From Alphaproteobacteria bacterium (GTDB taxonomy: Bacteria; Pseudomonadota; Alphaproteobacteria; Geminicoccales; Geminicoccaceae): a DNA stretch of 41,279 nucleotides. Position 1 is the stretch's first letter, and each line of letters begins with the position of its first letter. The stretch spans positions 1-41,279 of the forward strand of contig JAUIID010000021.1 in assembly GCA_030431615.1 (NCBI GenBank). The letters run 5' to 3'. Below the pieces are notes generated by a model. It did not search any database. It was given only the letters and a program-made list of their open reading frames with translations, and was not told where the DNA came from. Shown here piece after piece: positions 18,010 through 27,119 of the stretch. Both the position numbers and the translations under genes were made by a program.

Positions 18010-20735
18010 GCGCAGAGCCCCGCCGGGTCGTTCTCGTCGACGGCTCCGGCTACATCTTCCGCGCCTTCTTCGCGCTGCCGCCGATGACGCGGGGCGACGG
18101 CACGCCCGTCAATGCCGTCTTCGGCTTCTCCTCGATGCTCTTCAAGCTGATGCAGGACCATGCCGACGACGACATGATCGTCGTCTTCGATGCCGGCCGG
18201 ATCAGCTTTCGGAACGAGATCTACGACGCCTACAAGGCCAATCGCGACGAGCCGCCGCCGGAGCTCGTGCCGCAGTTCGCCCTCGTCCGCGATGCCGCCC
18301 GCGCCTTCGGCCTGCCGGCCGTCGAGGTGCCGGGCTTCGAGGCCGACGACCTGATCGCCACCTATGTCGACCGGGCGCGGGCCGTGGGCCGCGAGGTGGT
18401 CATCGTCTCCTCCGACAAGGACCTGATGCAGCTCGTGGCGCCGGGCGTGGTCATGTGGGACCCGATGAAGAGCCGGATGATCGGCCCGGCCGAGGTCGAG
18501 GAGCGCTTCGGCGTCGGCCCCGAGCTGGTCCAGGACTGCCTGGCCCTCGCCGGCGACAGCTCCGACAACGTGCCGGGTGTGCCCGGCATCGGCGTCAAGA
18601 CCGCGGCCCAGCTCCTGAACCAGTTCGGCTCGCTCGACGAGCTCCTGGCCAATGCCGCGACCATCAAGCAGCCCAAGCGCCGTCAGACGCTGATCGACTT
18701 CGCCGAGCAGGCGCGCCTCTCGAAACGCCTCGTCGCACTCCGCCACGACGCGCCTTTGCCGGTCGAGCTCGACGGCTCGGTCAGGGGGCAGATCGACGGT
18801 GCCACCCTGCTCGCCTTCCTCCAGGCCAACGACTTTCGGGCCCTCATCGGCCGGATCGAGCAGGTCGCCGATGCGGCCGAGGCCGAGCGCGCCGCGCAGG
18901 CTCGCGACGCGGGCAGTGACGGCGCGGTCTACCGGACGATCACCGACCTCGCCGAGCTCGACGCCCTCCTCGCCGCGGCGACGGCGATCGGCCGCCTCGC
19001 CATCGACACCGAAACCACCTCGCTCAACGTCGCCAGGGCCGAGCTGGTCGGCATCTCGCTCAGTATCGAACCCGGCCAGGGCGCCTATGTCCCCCTTGGC
19101 CATGTCGACGATTTCGGCGAGCGGCTCGAGGGCCAGCCGTCGCTCGCCCAGGTGCTCGAGCGACTGCGCCCGGTCCTCGCCGACCGGGGTACCTTGAAGA
19201 TCGGCCACAACCTCAAATACGACATGGCGGTGCTCGCCAGATACGAGGTGCCGATCACCCCCTTCGACGACACCATGCTGCTCTCCTACGTGCTCGACGG
19301 CGCCAGCCACGGCCACGGCATGGACGAGCTGGCCCGGCGCCATCTCGACCACGAGGCGATCTCCTACGAGTCCCTCTGCGGCAAGGGGGCGAAGCAGATC
19401 GGCTTCGCGCAAGTGCCGATCGAGAAGGCCACACCCTATGCCGCCGAGGATGCCGAGGTGACCTTCCGCCTCTGGCAGCTCCTCAAGCAGCGGCTGATCG
19501 ACGAGCGTCTGACGACCGTCTACGAGACCCTCGAGCGCCCGCTGCCGCCCATCGTGGCGGCCATGGAGGTGGCCGGCATCCAGGTCGACCGGCAGCACCT
19601 GGAGAAGCTCTCCGCCGAGTTCGGCCAGCGCATGGCCCAGCTCGAGGAGGAGGCGGTCAAGCTCGCCGGCCGGCCCTTCAATCTCGGCTCGCCCCGGCAG
19701 CTCGGCGAGATCCTGTTCGACGAGATGGGCATTGGCGGGGCGAAGAAGACCAAGACGGGGGCGCACGCCACCGGTGCGGACATCCTCGAGGACCTGGCGG
19801 CGCAGGGCCACGCGCTGCCCCGAGTGATCCTCGACTGGCGCCAGCTGCAGAAACTGACGCGCACCTACACGGAATCGCTGGTCGAGGAGATCGTGCCCAG
19901 GACCGGGCGGGTGCACACCTCCTACATGCTGGCCGCCACCTCGACCGGCCGGCTCTCCTCGACCGACCCCAACCTGCAGAACATCCCGATCCGCACCGAG
20001 GAAGGCCGGAAGATCCGCGAAGCCTTCGTGCCGGCGGAGGGCTTTTCGCTCGTCTCCGCCGACTACTCGCAGATCGAGCTGCGCGTCCTCGCCCACATGG
20101 CCGACATCCAGGCCCTGAAGGACGCCTTCGCCGAGGATACCGACATCCACGCGGTGACCGCGGGCAAGATGTTCAGGCTGCCCGCAGCCGAGGTCTCGGG
20201 CGAGCTCCGCCGCCGGGCCAAGATGATCAATTACGGCATCATCTACGGCATCGGCGCCTTCGGCCTCGCCCAGCGCCTCGCCATCCCGCAGGCCGAGGCC
20301 AAGGCCTTCATCGAGGCCTATTTCGCCGAATATCCGGGCGTGAAGGACTATATGGAGCGGGCCAAGGAGGAGGCCCGCGAGCAGGGCCATGTCCTCACCC
20401 TCTTCGGCCGCCGCTGCTTCATCCCGGAGATCCTCTCCAAGCAGCCGGCGCGGCGGGCCTATGCCGAGCGCCAGGCCATCAACGCCCCCATCCAGGGCTC
20501 CGCCGCCGACATCATGAAGCGCGCCATGCACCGCGTCGCCCGCGCCATCGACCGGGACGGGCTCCAGGCCCGCCTCCTGCTTTCCGTCCACGACGAGCTG
20601 GTCTTCGAGGTGCCGGAGGACCAGGTGGAGCCGGCGAGGCACGTCATCCGAACGGTCATGGAGGGTGCCGCCGAGCTCACCGTGCCGCTCGTCGTCGATG
20701 TCGGCGCCGGCCGGAGCTGGGGGGCGGCGCACTGA
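18006..20735 (+). CDS. polA: DNA polymerase I
   Basis: The 909-residue enzyme fills gaps and removes primers. All three domains look active. The 5' nuclease (about 1-290) has FRNEIYDAYKANR, GFEADDLI, SSDKDL and GDSSDNVPGVPGIG. The 3'-5' proofreading domain (about 310-500) has IDTETTSL, GHNLKYDMAVL and YAAEDAEVT. The polymerase domain has motif A with Asp686 (DYSQIELR), motif B RRRAKMINYGIIYG and motif C with VHDE at about 861-864. In motif B the residue equivalent to E. coli Phe762 is Tyr743. Its last 59 bases overlap the convergent flippase gene. The start at 18006 gives the normal MSAEPRRVVLVDGSGYIFRA beginning. Confidence 0.97.
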   Translation: MSAEPRRVVLVDGSGYIFRAFFALPPMTRGDGTPVNAVFGFSSMLFKLMQDHADDDMIVVFDAGRISFRNEIYDAYKANRDEPPPELVPQFALVRDAARAFGLPAVEVPGFEADDLIATYVDRARAVGREVVIVSSDKDLMQLVAPGVVMWDPMKSRMIGPAEVEERFGVGPELVQDCLALAGDSSDNVPGVPGIGVKTAAQLLNQFGSLDELLANAATIKQPKRRQTLIDFAEQARLSKRLVALRHDAPLPVELDGSVRGQIDGATLLAFLQANDFRALIGRIEQVADAAEAERAAQARDAGSDGAVYRTITDLAELDALLAAATAIGRLAIDTETTSLNVARAELVGISLSIEPGQGAYVPLGHVDDFGERLEGQPSLAQVLERLRPVLADRGTLKIGHNLKYDMAVLARYEVPITPFDDTMLLSYVLDGASHGHGMDELARRHLDHEAISYESLCGKGAKQIGFAQVPIEKATPYAAEDAEVTFRLWQLLKQRLIDERLTTVYETLERPLPPIVAAMEVAGIQVDRQHLEKLSAEFGQRMAQLEEEAVKLAGRPFNLGSPRQLGEILFDEMGIGGAKKTKTGAHATGADILEDLAAQGHALPRVILDWRQLQKLTRTYTESLVEEIVPRTGRVHTSYMLAATSTGRLSSTDPNLQNIPIRTEEGRKIREAFVPAEGFSLVSADYSQIELRVLAHMADIQALKDAFAEDTDIHAVTAGKMFRLPAAEVSGELRRRAKMINYGIIYGIGAFGLAQRLAIPQAEAKAFIEAYFAEYPGVKDYMERAKEEAREQGHVLTLFGRRCFIPEILSKQPARRAYAERQAINAPIQGSAADIMKRAMHRVARAIDRDGLQARLLLSVHDELVFEVPEDQVEPARHVIRTVMEGAAELTVPLVVDVGAGRSWGAAH

Positions 20736-21969
20736 ATGGCCTGAGCGCGGACAGCAGGCCGCGCCAGAGGGCCACGGCCCGGACCAGCTCGGCCATGCCG
20801 CGGGCGAGCGCGAACAGGCGTAGATCCCCGGCCCACCAGGCGAGCGCCAGCCCCGGCACGAGTGCCGCGACCATCCAGAGCGCTGCCCGAAGCTGCCGGT
20901 CGCCGAGTCGCGCCGCTGTCATCCCCGCCTGCAGCACCGCCGTCGCATGCTGCAGGACAAACCAGGGCAGCAGCCAGGCGAGGAGGCCCGAGGCCGGCGC
21001 GTAGGCGGCGCCGAAGGCCAGCGGCAGGACGTGCGGCACGACCCCGAGCACGGTGACGGCGGCGAGCGCCGCGACGGCACCGACGAGGCGGAGGTCGGCC
21101 TCGAGCGCTGCCCGAAAGCCCGTGCCGGTGACGGCAGCGAGGCGGGCGAGGGCGGCCTGGCCCAGGCCGTTGGCGACGACGAGCCCGGCTACGAGGATGG
21201 CCGATGCTAGGTAGTACTGTGCCGCCACGGCCGGCCCGAAGCGGGCCCCCACCAGCAGCAAATCGAGGCTGAGCAGGAGCTGGCTCGCCACCGTCGCCAC
21301 CGCCACCGGCACGGCAAGCCGCAGCAGCCGGCGCCGGCCGGGAGCGGCACCCGGCACCCCTGTCTTCGGGACCAGCCCGAGCCAGGGCCAGGTGGCCGCC
21401 GCGGCCACCCACCAGGCGGCGAGGAAGAGCAGCGCCAGGCGATCCGGGTCGCCGCCCAACGGCAAGGCGAGTAGCAGGAGGACGAAGACGACCGGGCGGA
21501 CCAGGAGCAGCAGCCCCGCCTGGCCCGTCCGGCCATGGGCGAGCGGCAGCCAGTCGAGCTGCAGGGCGATCGGCCAGAGGCTGGTGAGCAGCAGCGCCAG
21601 ATAGGGCCAGTCGGGGATGCCGAGGAGCCAGGCGAGGGCTACGGTGAGCGCGATCACGCCCGTGCAGATGGCGAGCCGGAGGCCGAGATAGCGGCGAAGC
21701 AGCGACCGGCCGGCCTCGGGCCTTGCCGCCATCTCGACGGTCACGATCGAGCGCAGCCCCGCTTCGCCCACATGCAGGGCGATGCCCTGCACCGCCAGCG
21801 CCATCGACCAGAGGCCGAGGCCCGCGGGCTCGAGGCCGCGGGCGATGACCATCGTGGCAACGAGGCCGAGGCCGGCGGCCACGGCCCGGCTGCCGCCCAT
21901 GGCAACGAGACGGCCGAGTGCCGCGGGCGGCAGCACCGCCCGGACGCCCCGGCCGAATGTGGCGATCAA
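20677..21969 (-). CDS. Wzx-like polysaccharide flippase
   Basis: The 430-residue integral membrane protein has about 12 hydrophobic segments and the layout of the MOP/PST flippase superfamily. The start region GGSRAVAAGLGLVATMVIARG then LEPAGLGLWSMALAV is typical of Wzx/RfbX N termini. It probably moves an undecaprenyl-linked glycan across the inner membrane. It is the last gene of a five-gene block of glycosyltransferases, overlapping its upstream neighbour by 4 bases (ATGA). The C-terminal tail of about 19 residues (SAPPPSSGRRRHRRRAAR region) is encoded wholly antisense to the end of polA and is strongly basic, unlike the rest of the protein. Confidence 0.82.
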   Translation of the reverse strand: MIATFGRGVRAVLPPAALGRLVAMGGSRAVAAGLGLVATMVIARGLEPAGLGLWSMALAVQGIALHVGEAGLRSIVTVEMAARPEAGRSLLRRYLGLRLAICTGVIALTVALAWLLGIPDWPYLALLLTSLWPIALQLDWLPLAHGRTGQAGLLLLVRPVVFVLLLLALPLGGDPDRLALLFLAAWWVAAAATWPWLGLVPKTGVPGAAPGRRRLLRLAVPVAVATVASQLLLSLDLLLVGARFGPAVAAQYYLASAILVAGLVVANGLGQAALARLAAVTGTGFRAALEADLRLVGAVAALAAVTVLGVVPHVLPLAFGAAYAPASGLLAWLLPWFVLQHATAVLQAGMTAARLGDRQLRAALWMVAALVPGLALAWWAGDLRLFALARGMAELVRAVALWRGLLSALRPFSAPPPSSGRRRHRRRAAR

Positions 21970-23078
21970 ACGGCCTGCAGCCGCCGGTAGAGGTGGACGA
22001 CCTCGCTCATGATCGAGTCCTCGTCCAGCCGGTCGACCCGGCTGCCCTGCCGGTAGCCACCAGTGTGGACGAGGCGGGCAGCCGCCTCGACCGCATCGGC
22101 GAGTGCCTTGGGGTCGGGATCGCGCAGGAAGCCCGACTGCCCCTCGTCCAGCCAGTCGGCGACGTCGCCGACATCGGTGGCGACCACCGGGCGCATCGCC
22201 TTCAGCGCCTCCTTGACCACTGTGGGCGAGGCCTCGTAGCGGCTGGTGAGCAAAAGGATGCCGTGCTCGGCCAGCAGCTCGGGCACCTGGTTGTGCGGCA
22301 CCCGGCCGAGCCAGGTCAGGCGGTCCCTCGCCGGCGAGCGGGCGATGCGGCGGATCAGGTCCGGGCTGTCCTCGCCCTCGCCGACGATCGTGAGCGTGAA
22401 GTCCAGGCCGCGGGCCGCCAGCTCCTCGAGCGTGGCGACGGCGAGCGGCACGTTCTTCTGATGGCTGATCCGGCCGAGCAGGACGAGGCGGTGGGCGAGG
22501 GCCGGCCCGGGCGGCGTGGCGGGGCGGTCGGCGAAGATCCGGTCGTCGAAGGCCGCCGGGATGACGCTGGCGGCGGCGAAGGGGGCCGGTGCCACGGCCT
22601 CCTGCAGCGACTGCCGGTCGCGGCCGCTGACGCAGATGATCGCGTCCGCCAGCCGCACAGCGCGCCGCTCGAGCATCAGCATGGCCCGCCGCAGCGGCCG
22701 GCCGACCCGGCCGAGCCAGCCCTCGAGCACCCGGCCGCTGACATTGTGGTAGCTGATCAGCACGCGGCCCTGCTCCGGGCAGATGATGAGCTTGGGCCAG
22801 GCGGCGTAATTGCGGTGGAAATGGAAGACGTCGGCGGCGGAGAACTGCTTGCGGTTGCGCCAGAACCAGAGCCAGAGGCCGCAGAAGAAGCGCAGGAAGT
22901 TCGAGCTTTCCGAGACATAGGTGATGTGCTGCGCCGACCGCTCCGGCTGCAGGCGGGCGGCGACGAGGTGGAACTCGAGCCCGGACTTCAGCAGCGCGCG
23001 ATGCAGGCCGCGGAAATGCTCGGCCCCGCCGCCCTGGTCCTGGGCCAGCGGATCGTTGTTGTAGAAGACGTAGATCAC
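21966..23078 (-). CDS. GT4-type glycosyltransferase
   Basis: This 370-residue GT-B-fold transferase has an N-terminal domain with DQGGGAEHFRGLHRALL, a classic glycine-rich acceptor-side loop. Its C-terminal donor domain carries VLLGRISHQKNVPLAVATL and the EX7E motif EASPTVVKE in the GT4 position. Family 4 uses nucleotide-sugar donors with retention of configuration. Neighbour overlaps of 4 bases at both ends indicate an operon with the flippase and the GT-kinase fusion. The sugar it transfers cannot be read from sequence. Confidence 0.88.
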   Translation of the reverse strand: MIYVFYNNDPLAQDQGGGAEHFRGLHRALLKSGLEFHLVAARLQPERSAQHITYVSESSNFLRFFCGLWLWFWRNRKQFSAADVFHFHRNYAAWPKLIICPEQGRVLISYHNVSGRVLEGWLGRVGRPLRRAMLMLERRAVRLADAIICVSGRDRQSLQEAVAPAPFAAASVIPAAFDDRIFADRPATPPGPALAHRLVLLGRISHQKNVPLAVATLEELAARGLDFTLTIVGEGEDSPDLIRRIARSPARDRLTWLGRVPHNQVPELLAEHGILLLTSRYEASPTVVKEALKAMRPVVATDVGDVADWLDEGQSGFLRDPDPKALADAVEAAARLVHTGGYRQGSRVDRLDEDSIMSEVVHLYRRLQAV

Positions 23079-24934
23079 TGGCCGGTCCTCTCGGCTGCGG
23101 CAGTCGGCGCCATGCCCGCCCCGATGCCCGAATTCTGCTCCTGCACCAGCGCCAGGATGGTCTCGAGCGTGCGCGCTACCGGCCCGTTATTGTCGACGAC
23201 CGGGAGGGCGAAGCGCGCGGCGAGACGGCGATAGAGCAGCCGGCGACGATGGAAATGGCGGTCGAGCAGGGCATCCGGCCGCTGCTCCTGGATGCGCAGC
23301 GGATGCCGCTCGATCAGCACGACGAGCCGCGGCCTCGGCAGCAGCACCACCAGCAGCGGGCCCAGCCGGTCGATCACGAAATCGTCCCGCCCGGTGTCGA
23401 TCGCGAGGTCGACGAGCGTATCGTAGACGCAGCGGTCGCCGAGGATCGGCTGGCTGCGCCCCAGGTGATAGCGCCAGAGGATGTCGAGCACCTGGTCGAT
23501 CGCCTGCAGCGCCAGGAAGGGCCAGATGAGCCATGGGCGGCCGACGAAGTCATGATAGCCGATCCGCACGCCGCCGGTCTCGACCTTGTAGTTGTGGCCG
23601 GTGAGCCGGGCGAGGGCCAGAAGCGGCTTCGAGAGATAGTTGCGAAACCGGCTCCAGACATGCCGGTTGGCGATCCCCGCCTCGGCGAAATGCCGGCGCA
23701 GGTGCTCGACGAGGAAGCTCTTGCCGGTGCCATCGACGCCGCAGAGGGCGATCAGCCGCTGGGGCAAAGGCGGTGGCACCGGGGCTTCCAGCATGGCGGC
23801 GACCGCGCGCGGCCAGGAGGTCCACGAAGCCGGGTCGACCTGGACCATGTCCTGGCGCGGGCGAAGCGCGCGGATCAGCGCGTGCGGCAGCTCCTCGGGT
23901 GCCCGGGCGACGAAGCCGCCGAGTGCGAGCACCTGCTCGCTCACCCCCGGCGCATCGAGCGTGATCACCGGCCGGCCGGTGAGCCCCGCCTCGATCACCA
24001 CGAGCGGAACCTCCGAGACCGGCGCCTGGAACGGCAGCAGGAACGCATCGACCCCGGCAATGGCGCGGGCGAGCTCGGCAGCACCCAGCATCTCGGTCGT
24101 GACCTCGATCCGCCCGGCGGCGGGGCTCCGGGCCACCCGCTCGACGAAGCGCTGCATCACCGCCGGCGGCACGTCCGGCCGCAGCAGCAGCAAAAGCCGG
24201 GCATCGAGCCCGCGCGCCACGGCGGCCTCGAAGGCGCCGAGGGCGAGATGCGCGCCGCGCAGCGCCAATGGCGGGCCGAGATAGGCCACGACCGGCACGG
24301 CCTCGGGCCCGAGTTGCCGCGGCCGCAGCATGATCGGCGGTGCCTCGACCTGGGGCCGCAGCAGGGGTCCCGGCGGCAGGCCGATGGCGCGAAAGCGCTC
24401 GCGGCCGGCCTCGCTCAGGTAGATCGGCCGCACCGCACCCGAGCGGCGATAGCCGGCCCTGACCAGGTGCCCGGGCAGGAGCGCATTGACGAGCGGCAGC
24501 AGCATCAGCCGCCGCTCGCGCCAGAGCTCGCGCAGCCCGACGCCCAGGATCTCGCCCAGCCTCAGGAGCGGGCTCGCGACGATCAGCTCGGTCGGGGCAC
24601 CCAGGTCGAGCCGCGCCATGCGGGCGAGTGCGGCCGTACCGGTCACGAGATAGATGCGCGCCGGCGCCAGCTCGAGGGCGAGGTCGCGGAGTGCTGGCGT
24701 CGGCCGGCCGCGCTGCATCAGCCGACCGCAGTCGTGCACGGCATAGTCGGCGGGCCGGTCGTCACCTGTCGCGACGTCCGTGGCGATGGTGACCAGCCGG
24801 CCCTGGGCGGCGAGCCCCTGGGCCAGGCCGTGCGCCACGTGCCAGGGCTGCCGGCGCCTTTTGGCCAGGTCGAAGCCGAAGCAGACGATGAGATCGCGCG
24901 GCTGCTCGGCGGCGACCGGGAGCAGTTCGCTCAT
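23075..24934 (-). CDS. Fusion of a GT-B glycosyltransferase and a thymidylate-kinase-like domain
   Basis: The 619-residue protein has two parts. Residues about 12-385 look like a GT-B glycosyltransferase: an N-terminal FGFDLAKRRRQPWHVAHGLAQ, a donor domain with VVAYLGPPLALRGAHLALG and PLVVIEAGLTGRPVI. Residues about 392-600 are a P-loop kinase of the thymidylate-kinase type: Walker A GVDGTGKS (399-406), GDRCVYDTLVDLAID (499-513) in the place of the DR(Y/F/H) motif, and Arg-rich RHFHRRRLLYRR (559-570) in the lid area. It is probably not a dTMP kinase, since the locus is a glycan cluster; the phosphate acceptor is unknown. No frameshift or internal stop separates the parts. It overlaps both neighbours by 4 bases. 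Confidence 0.78.
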   Translation of the reverse strand: MSELLPVAAEQPRDLIVCFGFDLAKRRRQPWHVAHGLAQGLAAQGRLVTIATDVATGDDRPADYAVHDCGRLMQRGRPTPALRDLALELAPARIYLVTGTAALARMARLDLGAPTELIVASPLLRLGEILGVGLRELWRERRLMLLPLVNALLPGHLVRAGYRRSGAVRPIYLSEAGRERFRAIGLPPGPLLRPQVEAPPIMLRPRQLGPEAVPVVAYLGPPLALRGAHLALGAFEAAVARGLDARLLLLLRPDVPPAVMQRFVERVARSPAAGRIEVTTEMLGAAELARAIAGVDAFLLPFQAPVSEVPLVVIEAGLTGRPVITLDAPGVSEQVLALGGFVARAPEELPHALIRALRPRQDMVQVDPASWTSWPRAVAAMLEAPVPPPLPQRLIALCGVDGTGKSFLVEHLRRHFAEAGIANRHVWSRFRNYLSKPLLALARLTGHNYKVETGGVRIGYHDFVGRPWLIWPFLALQAIDQVLDILWRYHLGRSQPILGDRCVYDTLVDLAIDTGRDDFVIDRLGPLLVVLLPRPRLVVLIERHPLRIQEQRPDALLDRHFHRRRLLYRRLAARFALPVVDNNGPVARTLETILALVQEQNSGIGAGMAPTAAAERTGQ

Positions 24935-26079
24935 GCCGCCAGCCGCTCGATATGGCCGTAGCGTTGGACCAGCCGGCCCACCACGTCGTCCCAGGCGAAG
25001 CGCTGCTCGACCAGCCGGCGGGCCCGCGCCGCCATGGCGGCGGCCGCTGCCGGATCGGCGAGCACGCCGGCGATGCCGCTGGCCAGATCGAGCGGGTTGC
25101 GCTCAACCATGATGCAGGGGCGAGGCTGGTCGAGCTCGGTCGCGAGCCCGGTCGCGGTCGTCACCACCGGCGTGCCGGCGGCCATCGCCTCGAGCAGGGT
25201 CAGGGGTCCGCTCTCGTAGTCGGCCGGGTTGACGAAGACCGCCGCCCGGTGGAGCGCCGCGAGCAAGGCAGGGCCCTCGAGGAAACCGAGGAAGCGGACC
25301 CGTTCGGCAATGCCGAGGTCGCGCGCCTGGGCGGCGAGCCTCTCCGCGAGCGGTCCCTCGCCCGCGAGCTCGAGCCGGAGCCGCCCGTCGCCGAGGCAGG
25401 CGAAGGCGTCGAGCAGGCGGTGCAGCCCCTTGCGGTAGCCGAGCCGGCCAAGATAGAGCACGCTCCGCCGCCCGTCTGCACCCGCCGGGCGCGGCCCGCC
25501 CCGAAACTCGAAAGCCCCGGGATCGACGCCGTTGCCGATCACCTCGACCCGCCGGCCGAAGAGCCGGTAGTGCCGGGCCAGCTCGTCCTGGACATTGGCC
25601 GACACCGCCACCAGTGCCGCCGCGTCCCGGATATGCGCATGCTCGTAGGCCTGGCTGACGAGCCGCGCATTGGCCTTGATCAGCGCCGCCTTCAGGCCCG
25701 GCTCGCCGATCGCCGCCGTGTCGCTCAAAAGCGGGCTGTGGAAGGTCACGACCCGCCTAAGCGTCGTGCGCAAGGGCGGCAGCAGCGGCATGTGGAGATG
25801 CAGCACGTCGCAGCCGTCTGCACCCTGGTCTAGCCAGCGCTGCAGCACGAGCCGCGTTGCCTCCTGGTGCAGCGGGCGAACCGCGAGATAGGGAAAGAGC
25901 CGGACCGGCACGCCCTCGACCTCGAGGGACTGCCAGCGCAGACCCTGGCCCCGGGCGATGATCAGCGGCTCGATGCCGCGGCGGGGCAGGCGCCTCGCGA
26001 TCTCCAGCACATGGCGGCCGATGCCCTCGCGCGGCGGCATCACATTGTTGGTCAGCAGCCCCACCCGCATGGTCGTCAA
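24931..26079 (-). CDS. GT4-type glycosyltransferase
   Basis: This 382-residue GT-B transferase has an N-terminal domain with VMPPREGIGRHVLEIARRL and VVTFHSPLLSD, and a donor domain with VLYLGRLGYRKGLHRLLDAF. The EX7E motif is ESGPLTLLE, followed by AMAAGTPVVTTATG, all standard for GT4. It lies in the operon between the GT2 gene and the GT-kinase fusion, with 4-base ATGA overlaps. The donor and acceptor are unknown. It probably adds one sugar during repeat-unit assembly on the cytoplasmic face of the inner membrane. Confidence 0.88.
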   Translation of the reverse strand: MTTMRVGLLTNNVMPPREGIGRHVLEIARRLPRRGIEPLIIARGQGLRWQSLEVEGVPVRLFPYLAVRPLHQEATRLVLQRWLDQGADGCDVLHLHMPLLPPLRTTLRRVVTFHSPLLSDTAAIGEPGLKAALIKANARLVSQAYEHAHIRDAAALVAVSANVQDELARHYRLFGRRVEVIGNGVDPGAFEFRGGPRPAGADGRRSVLYLGRLGYRKGLHRLLDAFACLGDGRLRLELAGEGPLAERLAAQARDLGIAERVRFLGFLEGPALLAALHRAAVFVNPADYESGPLTLLEAMAAGTPVVTTATGLATELDQPRPCIMVERNPLDLASGIAGVLADPAAAAAMAARARRLVEQRFAWDDVVGRLVQRYGHIERLAA

Positions 26080-27014
26080 CCTGCTCCGGCCACGGCACCG
26101 GCCGGCCGGCGCCAGTAGAAGTCCTGGCTGCTCATGAGCGCCTTCAGGCGGCGCGGCAGCCGGGCGCCGCCCATGCCGAGCCGGTAGCCGGCATAGCGGG
26201 CGGCGGTGTGCAGCAGCGCATAGGGAATGAGAGCCGGCGCCTCCTTCGCCAGCGTCGCGAGCAGCTCCTTCGTGTAGGCGAGCCCCCGCGCCTCGTCGCG
26301 CTCGCGGCCGAGGAGGAGACTGCGGTAGGGCCGCCTGGCATGGCCGATGTCGAACTGCCGGCGGAAGTCGGCGACGAGGCCGCTGCCGTGGCTGTGGTGG
26401 ACGGTCGCCTCGGCGACATAGGCGATGCGATGGCCGCGCTCGAGCAGCCGGGCTGTGGCGATCGTCTCCTCGCTGACCAGGGTCGGGGGAAACCCGCCGA
26501 TCTCGTCGAGGGCGCTGTTCAGCCAGGCAGCACAGCTGTTCGAGCAGAAATGCGTGTAGGCGCCGAAGACCGGCCAGTCGGCGAGCGAGCGGAGCTGGCT
26601 CTCGGCCGGATAGTTGAACGAGCGGTTGAAGGCCTCGATCCGGTCGGCGCCGGGGCGCGGCAGCTGGCGGCCATAGGCGACGGCGGCGCGGCCATCGCGC
26701 AAGGGGGCCGTGAGCCGCTCGAGGAAGTCGCTGCCGGTGGCATGCGCGTCCGGCGTCAGCATCACCGTGATCGCGGTGCCCAGCCGCTGCCGCGCCAGCT
26801 CGCGCGTCCGCCCGTGATCGAAGCTCTCCCGCGGGATCGTCCAGGTCTCGGCCCCGAGATCCCAGGCCTTCTCGACCGTTCCGTCATGGCTGCTGGAGTT
26901 GACGACGAGGATCTGCGGGCGAAGCGGCGAGGCCAGGAGCGGCTGCAGGCACCCGTCGAGCAGCCGGCGTGCCCGATGGGTGACGACGACGACGCCGATG
27001 CTGGGCTGAACCAT
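26076..27014 (-). CDS. GT2 family, rhamnosyltransferase-like
   Basis: The 312-residue GT-A enzyme starts MVQPSIGVVVVTHRARRLLD. It has the nucleotide-binding VVNSSSHDGT and an acidic LTPDAHATG at the place where rhamnosyltransferases have LTQDA, followed by the family-typical HSHGSG. In RfbF/RgpA-like rhamnosyltransferases this layout uses a dTDP- or CDP-linked 6-deoxyhexose donor, which fits the gene block just upstream. The ATG at 27014 has GGAG at spacing 8. It heads the second block of the locus, with a 105-bp spacer containing a palindrome before it. The donor assignment is inference. Confidence 0.82.
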   Translation of the reverse strand: MVQPSIGVVVVTHRARRLLDGCLQPLLASPLRPQILVVNSSSHDGTVEKAWDLGAETWTIPRESFDHGRTRELARQRLGTAITVMLTPDAHATGSDFLERLTAPLRDGRAAVAYGRQLPRPGADRIEAFNRSFNYPAESQLRSLADWPVFGAYTHFCSNSCAAWLNSALDEIGGFPPTLVSEETIATARLLERGHRIAYVAEATVHHSHGSGLVADFRRQFDIGHARRPYRSLLLGRERDEARGLAYTKELLATLAKEAPALIPYALLHTAARYAGYRLGMGGARLPRRLKALMSSQDFYWRRPAGAVAGAG

Positions 27015-27089
27015 GTGCCTGCTCCAGGGCAAGGGATTTGGGCCACGGCTGAGAGACGGACGGGACACGCCGATGATGCGGATGATTCG

Positions 27090-27103
27090 GGTTGAAATCA
27101 ACC
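27090..27103. promoter_or_regulatory. Palindrome GGTTGA-AA-TCAACC, candidate operator
   Basis: The 14-bp sequence GGTTGAAATCAACC has two exact 6-base arms. It lies 76 bases before the GT2 start and 16 bases after the stop of the reductase gene. A second copy, differing only in the middle (GGTTGAATTCAACC), is at 30623-30636 upstream of rfbG. The TTGATT it carries on the minus strand could double as a -35 element. Confidence 0.5.
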
Positions 27104-27119
27104 ACAAATAGAACAGTCA

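Noticed and set aside
17952-20732. Long open frame on the minus strand opposite polA
   Set aside because: The same artefact: polA is unmistakable on the plus strand and the antisense translation has no recognisable family.
27072-27090. Short direct repeat gatgat-gcg-gatgat next to the palindrome
   Set aside because: Only six bases per copy and a single repeat; it can occur by chance.
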